From: Oligoflexia bacterium
GTDB taxonomy: Bacteria > Bdellovibrionota > UBA1018 > CAIMNF01
NCBI GenBank assembly: GCA_903858975.1
Contig: CAIOKW010000315.1
Location: 1-9,810, forward strand
DNA length: 9,810 nt
Direction of reading: 5' to 3'
Of this stretch, positions 1 to 6,511 are shown in pieces. Both the position numbers and the translations under genes were made by a program. The notes below the pieces were generated by a model. It worked only from the letters and a program-made list of their open reading frames with translations, did no database searches and was not told where the DNA came from. Every line of letters starts with the position of its first letter. Within the stretch, counting starts at the first letter, position 1.

Positions 1-1966
1 CTGGGTTGATAGATCGACCTAGATCCATCAAGATGTCGGTCCTCAAGACCTTCATTTCTCCAGTATACTCGTCAATCGAAACCTCAGTCACCGCCATTCC
101 TTGTGTGAAGTATGCGAAGGCCCGCCCCTTTACTTTTTCCTTATCAAATCCTAAGCCCTCGGTTTTGAAATGGGCATAGGCTCCGAGTGACAGCCGATTT
201 TGATAAGCCAGGCTTACGAGCTCCTTTAATGGAATGACCTTTCCACTCGATCGCTGCTTCACGCTTCCCTCTTGAAATACAATGTCTGGATCAAGAGACA
301 TATCTCGTATCTCGTATTCCACCAGTGCGTTTGCGATCTCGCCGGAAAACTTGCGCTTTGCGAGAGTCGTGAGCATTGCCTTTATTTGATTGGAAGCTTT
401 GAGCGCGGCTCCACCATTCAAATCTGAACCACTGGATGCAGCGGTGGGTGAAGTGTTATGGTTTTTTTCTGTCGAGGTAGTCATGACTTGCACTTCAGTC
501 GGCGAAATCCCGAAAGATTGAGCGACCATTTGCTGTATCTTCGTGTTCACCCCCTGACCCATTTCGGTGGCCCCGGTGCTCACTTGTACCGTTCCATCAA
601 GGTGCAAGTTGACGAGCGCATTTGCTTGATTCAAGAATCGAGCCGTAAACGCGATCCCAAATTTGGTTGCGGTGATCGAAATCCCCCGCACCTCACCCTT
701 TCTCTTCGCATTGAAATCCTGAATCTCTTTAAGACGTTTATCATAATGAGAGCTTGCCAAAACTCTCTCATGAATTTCGGGTAAAAGATTATTCTCTAAA
801 TCCTGTCCATACGGAGTCCGCACTCGATCCCCTTGATAGAGATTGAGCTTACGAACTTCCGCAGCATCCTTTTGTAAAAAGTGCGCAATATCCTCAAGTG
901 CGCTCTCGATCGTCATGTTGCCTTGGGGTCCCCCAAAACCTCGAAAGGCCGTATGGGGGTGATTGTGGGTTCGATAGCAGATCCCATCAATCCACACGTT
1001 TGGAAGAAAATATGCGCCATCTAAGTGAAACATGGCTCGTTCTAAGATCGATGAGGAAAGATCCGCATAAGCTCCGCCATCCGATTGTAGGGTTGCCCGA
1101 AGTGCTAGGATCCTGCCCTCGTCATCAAATCCCACCTCGTAGTCATTTTCAAATGGGTGGCGCTTCCCCGTAATCATCATGTCTTGATCTTTAGTCAGAA
1201 CTAAGCGCGCTGGGCGCTTTAATCGATGAGCCACTAAGGCTGCATAGGCTGCGATCGGTGCCCCTTGAGATTCTTTCCCTCCAAAACCGCCGCCCATGCG
1301 CTTCACCACACAAACCACATGATGAAGAGGAAGACCTAAGGCCTCGGCAATCACTCGCTGAGTTTCACTGGGATGCTGAGAGGAAGAATGGACCTCAATT
1401 TGACCGTTTTCGAGCGGATAGGCGATCGCGGCCTGGGACTCCATATAGAAGTGTTCTTGTCCTCCGCAAATAAAAGTACCCTTCAAACGATGCGGTGCCG
1501 TAGTCATCGCAGAATCCACATCTCCTTGAGCAAAAGGGGTTGAGGCCCGATAAATCAGTGAGCCCCTCAGCTTTGCTTCTTGAATCGTAAAAATGCCGGG
1601 TAACTCTTCTTGCTTTAGAATTACTTTTTTCTTGATCCTCTCCAGTGACTCACGAGTACGACATGCAACAATACACACCGCCTCTTGCATGTAATTGATT
1701 TCAGATTCTACCAAGAATGGCTGATCATGAAAAATAGTACCCCATTTATTCCCATGGAGATCTTTTGCCGTGTAAACCCCCAAGCAATCTGGATCTGCGT
1801 GGGCCACGCTTGCATCAATTTCCACTAATCGTCCATGGGCAATCGTGCTCCCCACTACCCCCACATGAACTTCGCCACGAACCTCGGCGCGATCATCAAT
1901 AAAAATACTCTCACCGCTCACGTGAGCGATCGATGAGTCATGCTGAATGTTCTTTCCAACGCTCAT
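1..1966 (-). CDS. xdhB: Xanthine dehydrogenase molybdopterin-binding subunit XdhB (C-terminus off the left edge)
   Basis: Large subunit of a molybdenum hydroxylase that oxidises hypoxanthine and xanthine to urate in the cytoplasm, passing electrons to the Fe-S/FAD subunit XdhA. The frame is open for 655 codons with no internal stop and runs off the window. The family is about 770-790 residues, so roughly the last 120 are missing, including the catalytic Glu near the C-terminus. Visible Moco motifs are SSQHP with Q197, RMGGGFGGKE (223-232, ending in E232), ERAMFH with R310, TAFRGFGGPQ (339-348) and EMGQG (468-472). By motif spacing, Q197, E232, R310 and F344 match bovine Q767, E802, R880 and F914. 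R310 is a xanthine-binding residue, which favours xanthine dehydrogenase over CoxL-type or aldehyde oxidase enzymes. The ATG overlaps the xdhA stop (ATGA) and follows a GGAGG by 7 nt. Specific purine substrate is inferred from these residues. Confidence 0.95.
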   Translation of the reverse strand, partial: MSVGKNIQHDSSIAHVSGESIFIDDRAEVRGEVHVGVVGSTIAHGRLVEIDASVAHADPDCLGVYTAKDLHGNKWGTIFHDQPFLVESEINYMQEAVCIVACRTRESLERIKKKVILKQEELPGIFTIQEAKLRGSLIYRASTPFAQGDVDSAMTTAPHRLKGTFICGGQEHFYMESQAAIAYPLENGQIEVHSSSQHPSETQRVIAEALGLPLHHVVCVVKRMGGGFGGKESQGAPIAAYAALVAHRLKRPARLVLTKDQDMMITGKRHPFENDYEVGFDDEGRILALRATLQSDGGAYADLSSSILERAMFHLDGAYFLPNVWIDGICYRTHNHPHTAFRGFGGPQGNMTIESALEDIAHFLQKDAAEVRKLNLYQGDRVRTPYGQDLENNLLPEIHERVLASSHYDKRLKEIQDFNAKRKGEVRGISITATKFGIAFTARFLNQANALVNLHLDGTVQVSTGATEMGQGVNTKIQQMVAQSFGISPTEVQVMTTSTEKNHNTSPTAASSGSDLNGGAALKASNQIKAMLTTLAKRKFSGEIANALVEYEIRDMSLDPDIVFQEGSVKQRSSGKVIPLKELVSLAYQNRLSLGAYAHFKTEGLGFDKEKVKGRAFAYFTQGMAVTEVSIDEYTGEMKVLRTDILMDLGRSINP

Positions 1967-3423
1967 ACGGAAGCCTCCGTAGCTTTAATCCCACACTCAG
2001 CTGCTACTTCGTCAAAAAACTTAAGCACTAAATTGTGACACAATTGATGGCGATACTCGGACGATCCTCGAACATCACTGAGCGGCTTAATTTCAGTCCG
2101 AAGACTTGTCGCCACAGATTGGAGTAGAGCTTGCGTCAAAACATTGCCCTGAATCCTCTTTTCGATGTCACTCATTCGAAGCACCGATGGGCCCACTCCT
2201 CCTAATGCCAAGGAAAACTCACTCACCCTCAATCCATCCATTAAATAGCGAGCAGCAAAGGTTACGGTAGAAATATCAAGATCCTTCCGAGTGGATACTT
2301 TATAGAGCTTGTAGCGATGCGGTGACTTCGGAATTCGAATCGATACCAACAACTCGTCTGCTTTCACTTGCATTTGCTTATAACCGGGAAGAATAAACTC
2401 ATTGATATTGAGTGTTCGAGTTCCGGCCGTACTCATCAAAACAACTTCAGCTTCAGCCACTCGCAAAAAGGGAATGGTGTCTGCAATCGGTGACCCATTC
2501 ATTAGGTTTCCCACTAAGGTTCCCGAATTTTTGATCTGGGGTGAAGCAAATAAATGTAACATTTTTGAAAATTCGGGAAAGCAGCTCTTTGAAGCATTCT
2601 CTAAATCGCTCAAACTAGCACGGGCACCTATAATGAGGGCATCGCTCTCTTCTTTAATTTCATAAAGCTCAGCGATTTGATGTAATCCTAAAACCCGAGT
2701 GAGTTTTAATTTTCCCTTATTCGATAGAACGCCGAGATCTGTGGAACCTGACGCGAGACGAGTATCTGGATATTGTGCCTTAAACTGAACCGCTTCATTG
2801 AGACCAGCCGGCAAAAAGATCAACGAGTTTTCACCCTCAATCTGGACGGACTCTAAGCCTAAGGAGTTCAAGTCTTTCTCAATGACTTCATCTTGATAGA
2901 GATTTCTGATCGAAGTTACTTTGTCTAGGTTCACATTACAGCCAGCCTCAATAATGGGCTCATAACCCGTGCAGCGACAAAGATTTCCAGTCGTGTAATT
3001 CTGAACTTTCTTTCGATCAATCGGAAAGCCTTCAAGCTTCGCATCCTCAGTCATGGATGCAAGCGAGCAAATAAAACCGGGGGTGCAATACCCACACTGA
3101 GCGCCCTGGTGCTGAACCATCGACGCTTGTACGGGGTGTAGCTCTTGGTTCAGCTTTAAACCCTCAACCGAAATCAAGTGACAGCGATCGAGTGAATAAA
3201 TAAATGAAATACAGGAATTCATCGTGCGATATGGAGATAGCTTCCCGCCAATCATTCGAGAGAGGAGTACCGTGCAGGCACCGCAGTCTCCTTCAGCGCA
3301 AACTACCTTTGTGCCCGTCAATGATTTTTCATAACGAAGGAAATCGGATACCGTCATCAAGGCCATTTTTCCGTCTACTTCATGGCGTTTCCCGTTCAAA
3401 TAAAATACGATCGTCTTTCGCAT
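1963..3423 (-). CDS. xdhA: Xanthine dehydrogenase Fe-S/FAD subunit XdhA
   Basis: Electron-transfer subunit that carries electrons from the Mo site of XdhB through two [2Fe-2S] clusters to FAD and then NAD+. Numbered from the ATG at 3423 (486 aa), the N-terminal plant-type ferredoxin cluster uses C42, C47, C50 and C71. The second, helical cluster domain uses C110/C113 (CGYC) and C149/C151 (CRC). The FAD domain of the CO-dehydrogenase flavoprotein type starts near residue 200 with LASGSTDLG, followed by GTLVGNLMNGSPIAD and a C-terminal CODH_FAD_C region. This is the full architecture and length of bacterial XdhA. An in-frame TTG at 3435 would add four residues, but the ATG is preferred because GGAG lies 6 nt before it. 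The gene starts 12 nt after the moaE stop and its TGA overlaps the xdhB ATG, so one transcript carries cofactor and apoenzyme genes. Confidence 0.95.
   Translation of the reverse strand: MRKTIVFYLNGKRHEVDGKMALMTVSDFLRYEKSLTGTKVVCAEGDCGACTVLLSRMIGGKLSPYRTMNSCISFIYSLDRCHLISVEGLKLNQELHPVQASMVQHQGAQCGYCTPGFICSLASMTEDAKLEGFPIDRKKVQNYTTGNLCRCTGYEPIIEAGCNVNLDKVTSIRNLYQDEVIEKDLNSLGLESVQIEGENSLIFLPAGLNEAVQFKAQYPDTRLASGSTDLGVLSNKGKLKLTRVLGLHQIAELYEIKEESDALIIGARASLSDLENASKSCFPEFSKMLHLFASPQIKNSGTLVGNLMNGSPIADTIPFLRVAEAEVVLMSTAGTRTLNINEFILPGYKQMQVKADELLVSIRIPKSPHRYKLYKVSTRKDLDISTVTFAARYLMDGLRVSEFSLALGGVGPSVLRMSDIEKRIQGNVLTQALLQSVATSLRTEIKPLSDVRGSSEYRHQLCHNLVLKFFDEVAAECGIKATEASV
1967..1980 (-). promoter_or_regulatory. 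xdhB ribosome binding site inside a small hairpin
   Basis: The minus-strand sequence ACGGAGGCTTCCGT lies immediately before the xdhB ATG and inside the last codons of xdhA. It holds the SD GGAGG (1978-1974, 7 nt spacing). ACGGA and TCCGT can pair as a 5-bp stem with a 4-nt loop, which would hide part of the SD until a ribosome finishing xdhA opens it. The pairing is visible; a regulatory effect is inferred. Confidence 0.4.
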
Positions 3424-3429
3424 AGCGCT

Positions 3430-3433
3430 CTCC
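3430..3433 (-). promoter_or_regulatory. xdhA ribosome binding site deciding the ATG start
   Basis: GGAG on the minus strand ends 6 nt before the ATG at 3423. It lies in the 12-nt gap after the moaE stop. A start at TTG 3435 would place this SD inside the coding sequence and leave no SD upstream, so the ATG is preferred. Confidence 0.7.
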
Positions 3434-3435
3434 AA

Positions 3436-3888
3436 TTAACTTTCTACATCCGCGTGAGAACAAAGGGCATGTCCTTTGAGCCATTCGGTTTCACCATCTG
3501 TATAAAACTCTTTTTTCCAAATCGGCACTCGAACCTTTAGTTCCTCAATGACATATCGGCAAACCTTAAAGGCCTCATCTCGATGCGGCGTATGCACCAC
3601 GATGACAACACTGAGCTCGCCCACTTGAAGCTTGCCTGTTCGATGGCGGATAAAGATTGATCCTTTGCTGCCAAACTGACTAAAGGCTTCATTGCAAATC
3701 TCTTGTAAGGTCTTTTCAGCAAGCGGCACAAAGGCGTCATAAGCGACCGCTGAAACGTCTCGTCCGTGGTTTCGATTACGTACCATTCCAAAAAACGAGT
3801 TCCCCGCCCCACAATCCTCTCTGGAGAGTGATTCCCAGTTGATTGAACTCAAATGAATCGGTTCGTCACTGACTCGAATATCCAACAT
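3436..3888 (-). CDS. moaE: Molybdopterin synthase catalytic subunit MoaE
   Basis: Large subunit of MPT synthase, which transfers sulfur from thiocarboxylated MoaD to cPMP to form the MPT dithiolene in the cytosol. The family signature is clear: GAGNSFFGMVRNRN near the N-terminus, VVHTPHRDEAFKVCRYVIEE with the conserved His-Arg pair, and KVRVPIWKKE carrying the two catalytic-type lysines (K118 and K125 counted from this start), followed by EWLKGH. Length is 150 aa, normal for MoaE. The start is set by GGAGG 6 nt upstream of the ATG at 3888; a TTG at 3894 would sit directly against that SD. The SD is inside the Gly-Gly codons of moaD, and moaD stops 2 nt before this start, so the two subunits should be translationally coupled. 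Confidence 0.95.
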   Translation of the reverse strand: MLDIRVSDEPIHLSSINWESLSREDCGAGNSFFGMVRNRNHGRDVSAVAYDAFVPLAEKTLQEICNEAFSQFGSKGSIFIRHRTGKLQVGELSVVIVVHTPHRDEAFKVCRYVIEELKVRVPIWKKEFYTDGETEWLKGHALCSHADVES

Positions 3889-3890
3889 CC

Positions 3891-4169
3891 TCAACCTCCA
3901 CAGACCGGGGGGAGGATCGCAATTTCATCTTGAATGCCGATGGGGGCATGACTTTGAAGCACCTCGGATTGATTGGCGATGGCACATTCATTGATCAATT
4001 CCGAATCAAAATCAGGATGATTTAATTTAAAATATTCTTTCACGACATCTTTTAACGTGCGCACCTCGAGATGAGATCGATTCACCCCACCCAAATCAAT
4101 GTATCCATCTCGATCGGAATAGTTCCGTAGCATCCCAAAAACTCTGATCCGTAAATTGCCTTCACTCAT
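3891..4169 (-). CDS. moaD: Molybdopterin synthase sulfur-carrier subunit MoaD
   Basis: Ubiquitin-fold sulfur carrier. Its C-terminal Gly-Gly is adenylated by MoeB and converted to a thiocarboxylate that MoaE uses on cPMP. The 92-residue product begins MSEGNLRIRVFGMLRNYS, has the beta-grasp pattern, and ends DEIAILPPVCGG. The terminal Gly-Gly and the preceding ILPP motif are diagnostic. The common ending is PPVAGG or PPVSGG; here a cysteine occupies the antepenultimate position. It starts 1 nt after the moeA stop; the nearest SD-like AAGG is about 10 nt upstream, so re-initiation from moeA is likely. Its identity rests on the C-terminus, the size and the moaE neighbour, which together are convincing. 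Confidence 0.93.
   Translation of the reverse strand: MSEGNLRIRVFGMLRNYSDRDGYIDLGGVNRSHLEVRTLKDVVKEYFKLNHPDFDSELINECAIANQSEVLQSHAPIGIQDEIAILPPVCGG
3895..3899 (-). promoter_or_regulatory. moaE ribosome binding site within the moaD Gly-Gly codons
   Basis: GGAGG on the minus strand covers the GGA GGT codons for the MoaD C-terminal Gly-Gly and is 6 nt from the moaE ATG at 3888. One short sequence thus encodes the essential sulfur-carrier tail and starts translation of the partner subunit. Confidence 0.75.
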
Positions 4170-4170
4170 C

Positions 4171-5427
4171 TCAACTGAGCCTTTCTGAAAAAGGAATCAC
4201 TTCCAATGGGGTGCCTGGCAACAATCGATCTCCCGATTCCGGAAGAATCACCCAGGCATTTGCTTCATTCAAGGAATGAATCATGAAAGAAGCCTGACCC
4301 GGTAAGACCATCACTCGACTCTCACCCAAATTATCCGTAAACCAACTGGCTTTATAGAAACAACGAACTCCCTCTGGCTTTAAAACCTCATGATCAAGGT
4401 GAGCCATCAAGCGCTTGGGTGAGGTTCGAGCTAACACCGAATTGAGGTACGGTTTCACAAAAAATTCCGTTCCGACCACGGTGGATACAGGATTTCCCGG
4501 TAAACCCATTACTAGGGTTCTTGGGAATGAATTAAATTTAGCCAATAGAAAAGGCTTACCTGGACGAATATTCACTCGATGGAAAACGATCTCTCCCCCC
4601 ATCTCAACAATGCAACTTTGGGTAAAATCGTGTACACCCATTGAAACCGCACCCGTAGAGATGAACAAATCCACTTGTTCATCCAATGCGCGCCTAAGCG
4701 CTTCTTGATAAGCGAGCGAGGTTCCGGTGGTTTCGTCTTTAATAATCCCCAAATACTGAACCTCACAACCGAGGCGCTCTAATTCACTGATCAAAAAAGG
4801 AGCTGTAGCATTTCTGATTTCACCGAGTTCCAGTTCTCTCACCGTGTGTTCAACAATTTCGTTCCCGGTGGAAACCACCCAAACGCGTGGCTTTCTGTGA
4901 ACAGGAACTTGCCTTACTCCCAGTGCTGCAAACCCCATCAGAAGCTTCGCATCGACGAGCGTTCCAGGGGAAGCAAGTAAGGCACCCACTTTAAAGTCTT
5001 CTCCTCGTTTTCGGATGTATTGTCCTTCAGTTGGCAGTGAGGAAAACTCAATAGATTCCCGACCGTCATCCCGTTTTATTTTTGAAACGTCTTCAACCTT
5101 AATGACGGCGTCAAATCCACCCTCCGGTAAGGGCGCCCCGGTCATGATCTCAACCGCGACACGTACATCACTAATGCGCTGAGGTCTTTCGCCTGCAATC
5201 ACTCGCCCCCAGACGGGAAGTTGATTCAAGCCTGAAGTGAGATCTGAAGTCCGAATCGCATAACCATCCATTGAAGAATTATCGAATGCGGGAATAGCTT
5301 CCGAACCATAAACGCTTGCCGCAAGGACACGCCCTACCGCTTTCTCAAGAGAAACCTCTTCCACCGAAAGAGTCCTGAAATTCCCTTCATTTTGTATGAA
5401 TTGTAGGGCGTCTAAATAGGAAATCAT
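4171..5427 (-). CDS. moeA: Molybdopterin molybdenumtransferase MoeA
   Basis: Inserts molybdate into adenylylated MPT and releases AMP and Moco. The 418-residue product has normal MoeA length and domain order: N-terminal region with IPAFDNSSMDGYAIR (D54 in the MDGYA motif), IMTGAPLPEG, the MoeA/MogA-like domain beginning VWVVSTGNE (E190), ISTGAVSMGVHDF (D267), VNIRPGKP and GLPGNPVS, then the small C-terminal barrel ending near LPGTPLEVIPF. The molybdate-site acidic residues are present by motif. SMGVHDF replaces the more usual SVGxYD form. It lies 2 nt after the moaA stop, and moaD follows after 1 nt. Only a poor SD (GGTGG) precedes the ATG, which suggests coupling to moaA translation. The partner adenylyltransferase activity is in the divergent moaC-moaB fusion. 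Confidence 0.95.
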   Translation of the reverse strand: MISYLDALQFIQNEGNFRTLSVEEVSLEKAVGRVLAASVYGSEAIPAFDNSSMDGYAIRTSDLTSGLNQLPVWGRVIAGERPQRISDVRVAVEIMTGAPLPEGGFDAVIKVEDVSKIKRDDGRESIEFSSLPTEGQYIRKRGEDFKVGALLASPGTLVDAKLLMGFAALGVRQVPVHRKPRVWVVSTGNEIVEHTVRELELGEIRNATAPFLISELERLGCEVQYLGIIKDETTGTSLAYQEALRRALDEQVDLFISTGAVSMGVHDFTQSCIVEMGGEIVFHRVNIRPGKPFLLAKFNSFPRTLVMGLPGNPVSTVVGTEFFVKPYLNSVLARTSPKRLMAHLDHEVLKPEGVRCFYKASWFTDNLGESRVMVLPGQASFMIHSLNEANAWVILPESGDRLLPGTPLEVIPFSERLS

Positions 5428-5429
5428 CT

Positions 5430-6410
5430 CTAGCCACCGATCCCCGAAAAGTTATTCATTTGGCCTACTCGCCCGTCGTGCAAAAAATGAGACTCGGGCT
5501 TAAGTCCAAGCAAGGCTTGTAGTCGAGATGGAATTTCCTTTATCTGCTCCGCTGACTGAAGCCAGGGCCTAAGTGAGTAGTCTTCTTCACCAAACAAACA
5601 AAGGCGAAGCTTTCCACGAGAAGTCATCCGTAATCGATTACAAGAATCACAGAAGCCCTCGGAGTGAGGTGCAATAATTCCGATGCGGCCTACAAAATCG
5701 GGATGAGCAAATTCGAGCGCGGGCCCATCATCGGCCATCCGGTTCATGACGGTCCAGCCTTCACGCAAAAGATTCAGCTTCATCTCACCCGTCGATAAAA
5801 AATGGGTTTGAGCATAGTTGGAATGATCTCTGGTTTTCATGAGCTCAATAAATCGAACACTGATCGGCCGGACTCTGACAAACTCCATGAACCGGGGGAG
5901 CTCGTCTGAGGCGGTGTCACGGTGCAAGACTGCATTGATTTTAATACCCTGAAAATCAAGAGCAAGCGCCTGATCAATCCCTTTTAAAACATCAGGGAGC
6001 TGATCTCGCCCAGTCAAGCGATGAAAAATCTCTGAATTCAAACTATCCACACTGATATTTAAGTGAGTGAGTCCCGAGAGCTTCAAGCGTGGGGCAATAC
6101 TCTTTAAGTTCCAAGCATTCGTCGAGAGTGCGCGCTTTTGGTATTTTCCAATTGCAGTAGCCGCTTCAATGATCTGAGCGATGTCCGTTCGAGTGGTGGG
6201 CTCACCTCCGGTGAACCTAACCTTCGTAAAACCAGCGAGAGCAAAACCCTCTAACAGATTTTTGATCTCATGTAGCGACAGCTCATCCTCTAGAGGAGTC
6301 TTTGGTTTTTGATAACCCGAAGGTAGGCAATAGCTACAACTGAAGTTACAGATGTCCGTTACGGACAGCCTCAAGTAGCTGAATTTTCGGGCATAAGAGT
6401 CCACTAACAT
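5430..6410 (-). CDS. moaA: GTP 3',8-cyclase MoaA (radical SAM)
   Basis: Catalyses the first Moco step, radical rearrangement of GTP to 3',8-cH2GTP, the substrate of MoaC. The SAM cluster motif CxxxCxxC is C21, C25 and C28 within TDICNFSCSYCLP. The SAM-binding RFTGGEP lies at 65-71. The second, GTP-binding [4Fe-4S] cluster is CX2CX13C (C254, C257, C271) with CNRLR between. The protein ends in Gly-Gly (FSGIGG), the C-terminal tail needed for catalysis in this family. Length, 326 aa, is typical. It heads the left operon. The start is slightly uncertain: the ATG at 6410 has a GGGGG only 1 nt away, whereas a GTG at 6404 (codon 3) would have the same motif at 7 nt. Either start leaves all motifs intact. 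Confidence 0.96.
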   Translation of the reverse strand: MLVDSYARKFSYLRLSVTDICNFSCSYCLPSGYQKPKTPLEDELSLHEIKNLLEGFALAGFTKVRFTGGEPTTRTDIAQIIEAATAIGKYQKRALSTNAWNLKSIAPRLKLSGLTHLNISVDSLNSEIFHRLTGRDQLPDVLKGIDQALALDFQGIKINAVLHRDTASDELPRFMEFVRVRPISVRFIELMKTRDHSNYAQTHFLSTGEMKLNLLREGWTVMNRMADDGPALEFAHPDFVGRIGIIAPHSEGFCDSCNRLRMTSRGKLRLCLFGEEDYSLRPWLQSAEQIKEIPSRLQALLGLKPESHFLHDGRVGQMNNFSGIGG

Positions 6411-6411
6411 T

Positions 6412-6416
6412 CCCCC
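6412..6416 (-). promoter_or_regulatory. moaA ribosome binding site that questions the start codon
   Basis: GGGGG (minus strand) is 1 nt from the ATG at 6410, too close for normal initiation, but 7 nt from the in-frame GTG at 6404. The GTG start would shorten MoaA by two residues to 324 aa. Upstream of 6410 there is no in-frame start with a better SD. Confidence 0.45.
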
Positions 6417-6431
6417 AAATATGCCATATTT
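6417..6431. promoter_or_regulatory. Perfect 15-bp palindrome, candidate operator in the divergent control region
   Basis: AAATATG-C-CATATTT is a perfect inverted repeat with 7-bp arms and a 1-bp centre. It sits directly upstream of the moaA SD, about +13 to +27 relative to the predicted moaA transcription start and between the boxes of the weak moaCB promoter. This is a good place for one repressor to control both directions. The half-sites recall the AT-rich ModE half-site, but the spacing does not fit ModE, so the regulator is unknown. Confidence 0.45.
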
Positions 6432-6450
6432 TTAGCATTCGAGAAGGGAC

Positions 6451-6479
6451 TTTATCGCATTTCCGCAGTAATCGAGCAA
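6451..6479 (-). promoter_or_regulatory. Predicted sigma-70-type promoter of the moaA-xdhB operon
   Basis: Read on the minus strand, TTGCTC (6479-6474) is followed by a 17-bp spacer and GATAAA (6456-6451), with TG one base before the -10 box (TGCGATAAA, an extended -10). The -35 matches consensus at 3 of 6 and the -10 at 4 of 6. The start of transcription would be near 6444, giving a leader of roughly 35 nt before moaA. No better candidate was seen on this strand. Confidence 0.5.
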
Positions 6480-6511
6480 TTTGGGTGCCTATTGAGTAAA
6501 ACCTGGACTAA

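Larger units (their letters stand above)
6404..6432 (+). promoter_or_regulatory. Weak candidate promoter for the moaCB operon
   Basis: On the plus strand CTAACA (6404-6409, 4 of 6 to TTGACA) and TATTTT (6427-6432, 4 of 6 to TATAAT) are separated by 17 bp. The start point would be about 6439, giving a 73-nt leader to ATG 6512. The -35 box overlaps the moaA start codon. It is the best spaced pair I found for this direction, but it is modest and could be chance in an AT-rich stretch. Confidence 0.25.

Noticed and set aside
458..1473. Plus-strand open frames at 458-784, 898-1173 and 1258-1473
   Set aside because: They lie antisense to xdhB, whose minus-strand frame carries continuous family motifs. 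Their translations are low-complexity shadows without SDs.
1..1966. CO dehydrogenase (CoxL) or aldehyde oxidase instead of xanthine dehydrogenase
   Set aside because: The active-site loop AYXCSFR of CoxL is absent, and R310 with E232 in the XDH spacing is present. The partner XdhA is a fused Fe-S/FAD subunit, as in XDH.
3537..3812. Minus-strand open frame inside moaE in another frame
   Set aside because: The moaE frame has the full set of family motifs, and this one is an out-of-frame shadow.
6417..6431. ModE binding site
   Set aside because: ModE sites have TATA-like half-sites separated by about 7-8 bp. This palindrome has a 1-bp centre, so only a generic operator is claimed.
6411..6511. 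Moco riboswitch upstream of moaA
   Set aside because: The intergenic space is about 100 bp and the predicted leader about 35 nt, too short for the known Moco-sensing RNA element, and no matching stem set was seen.
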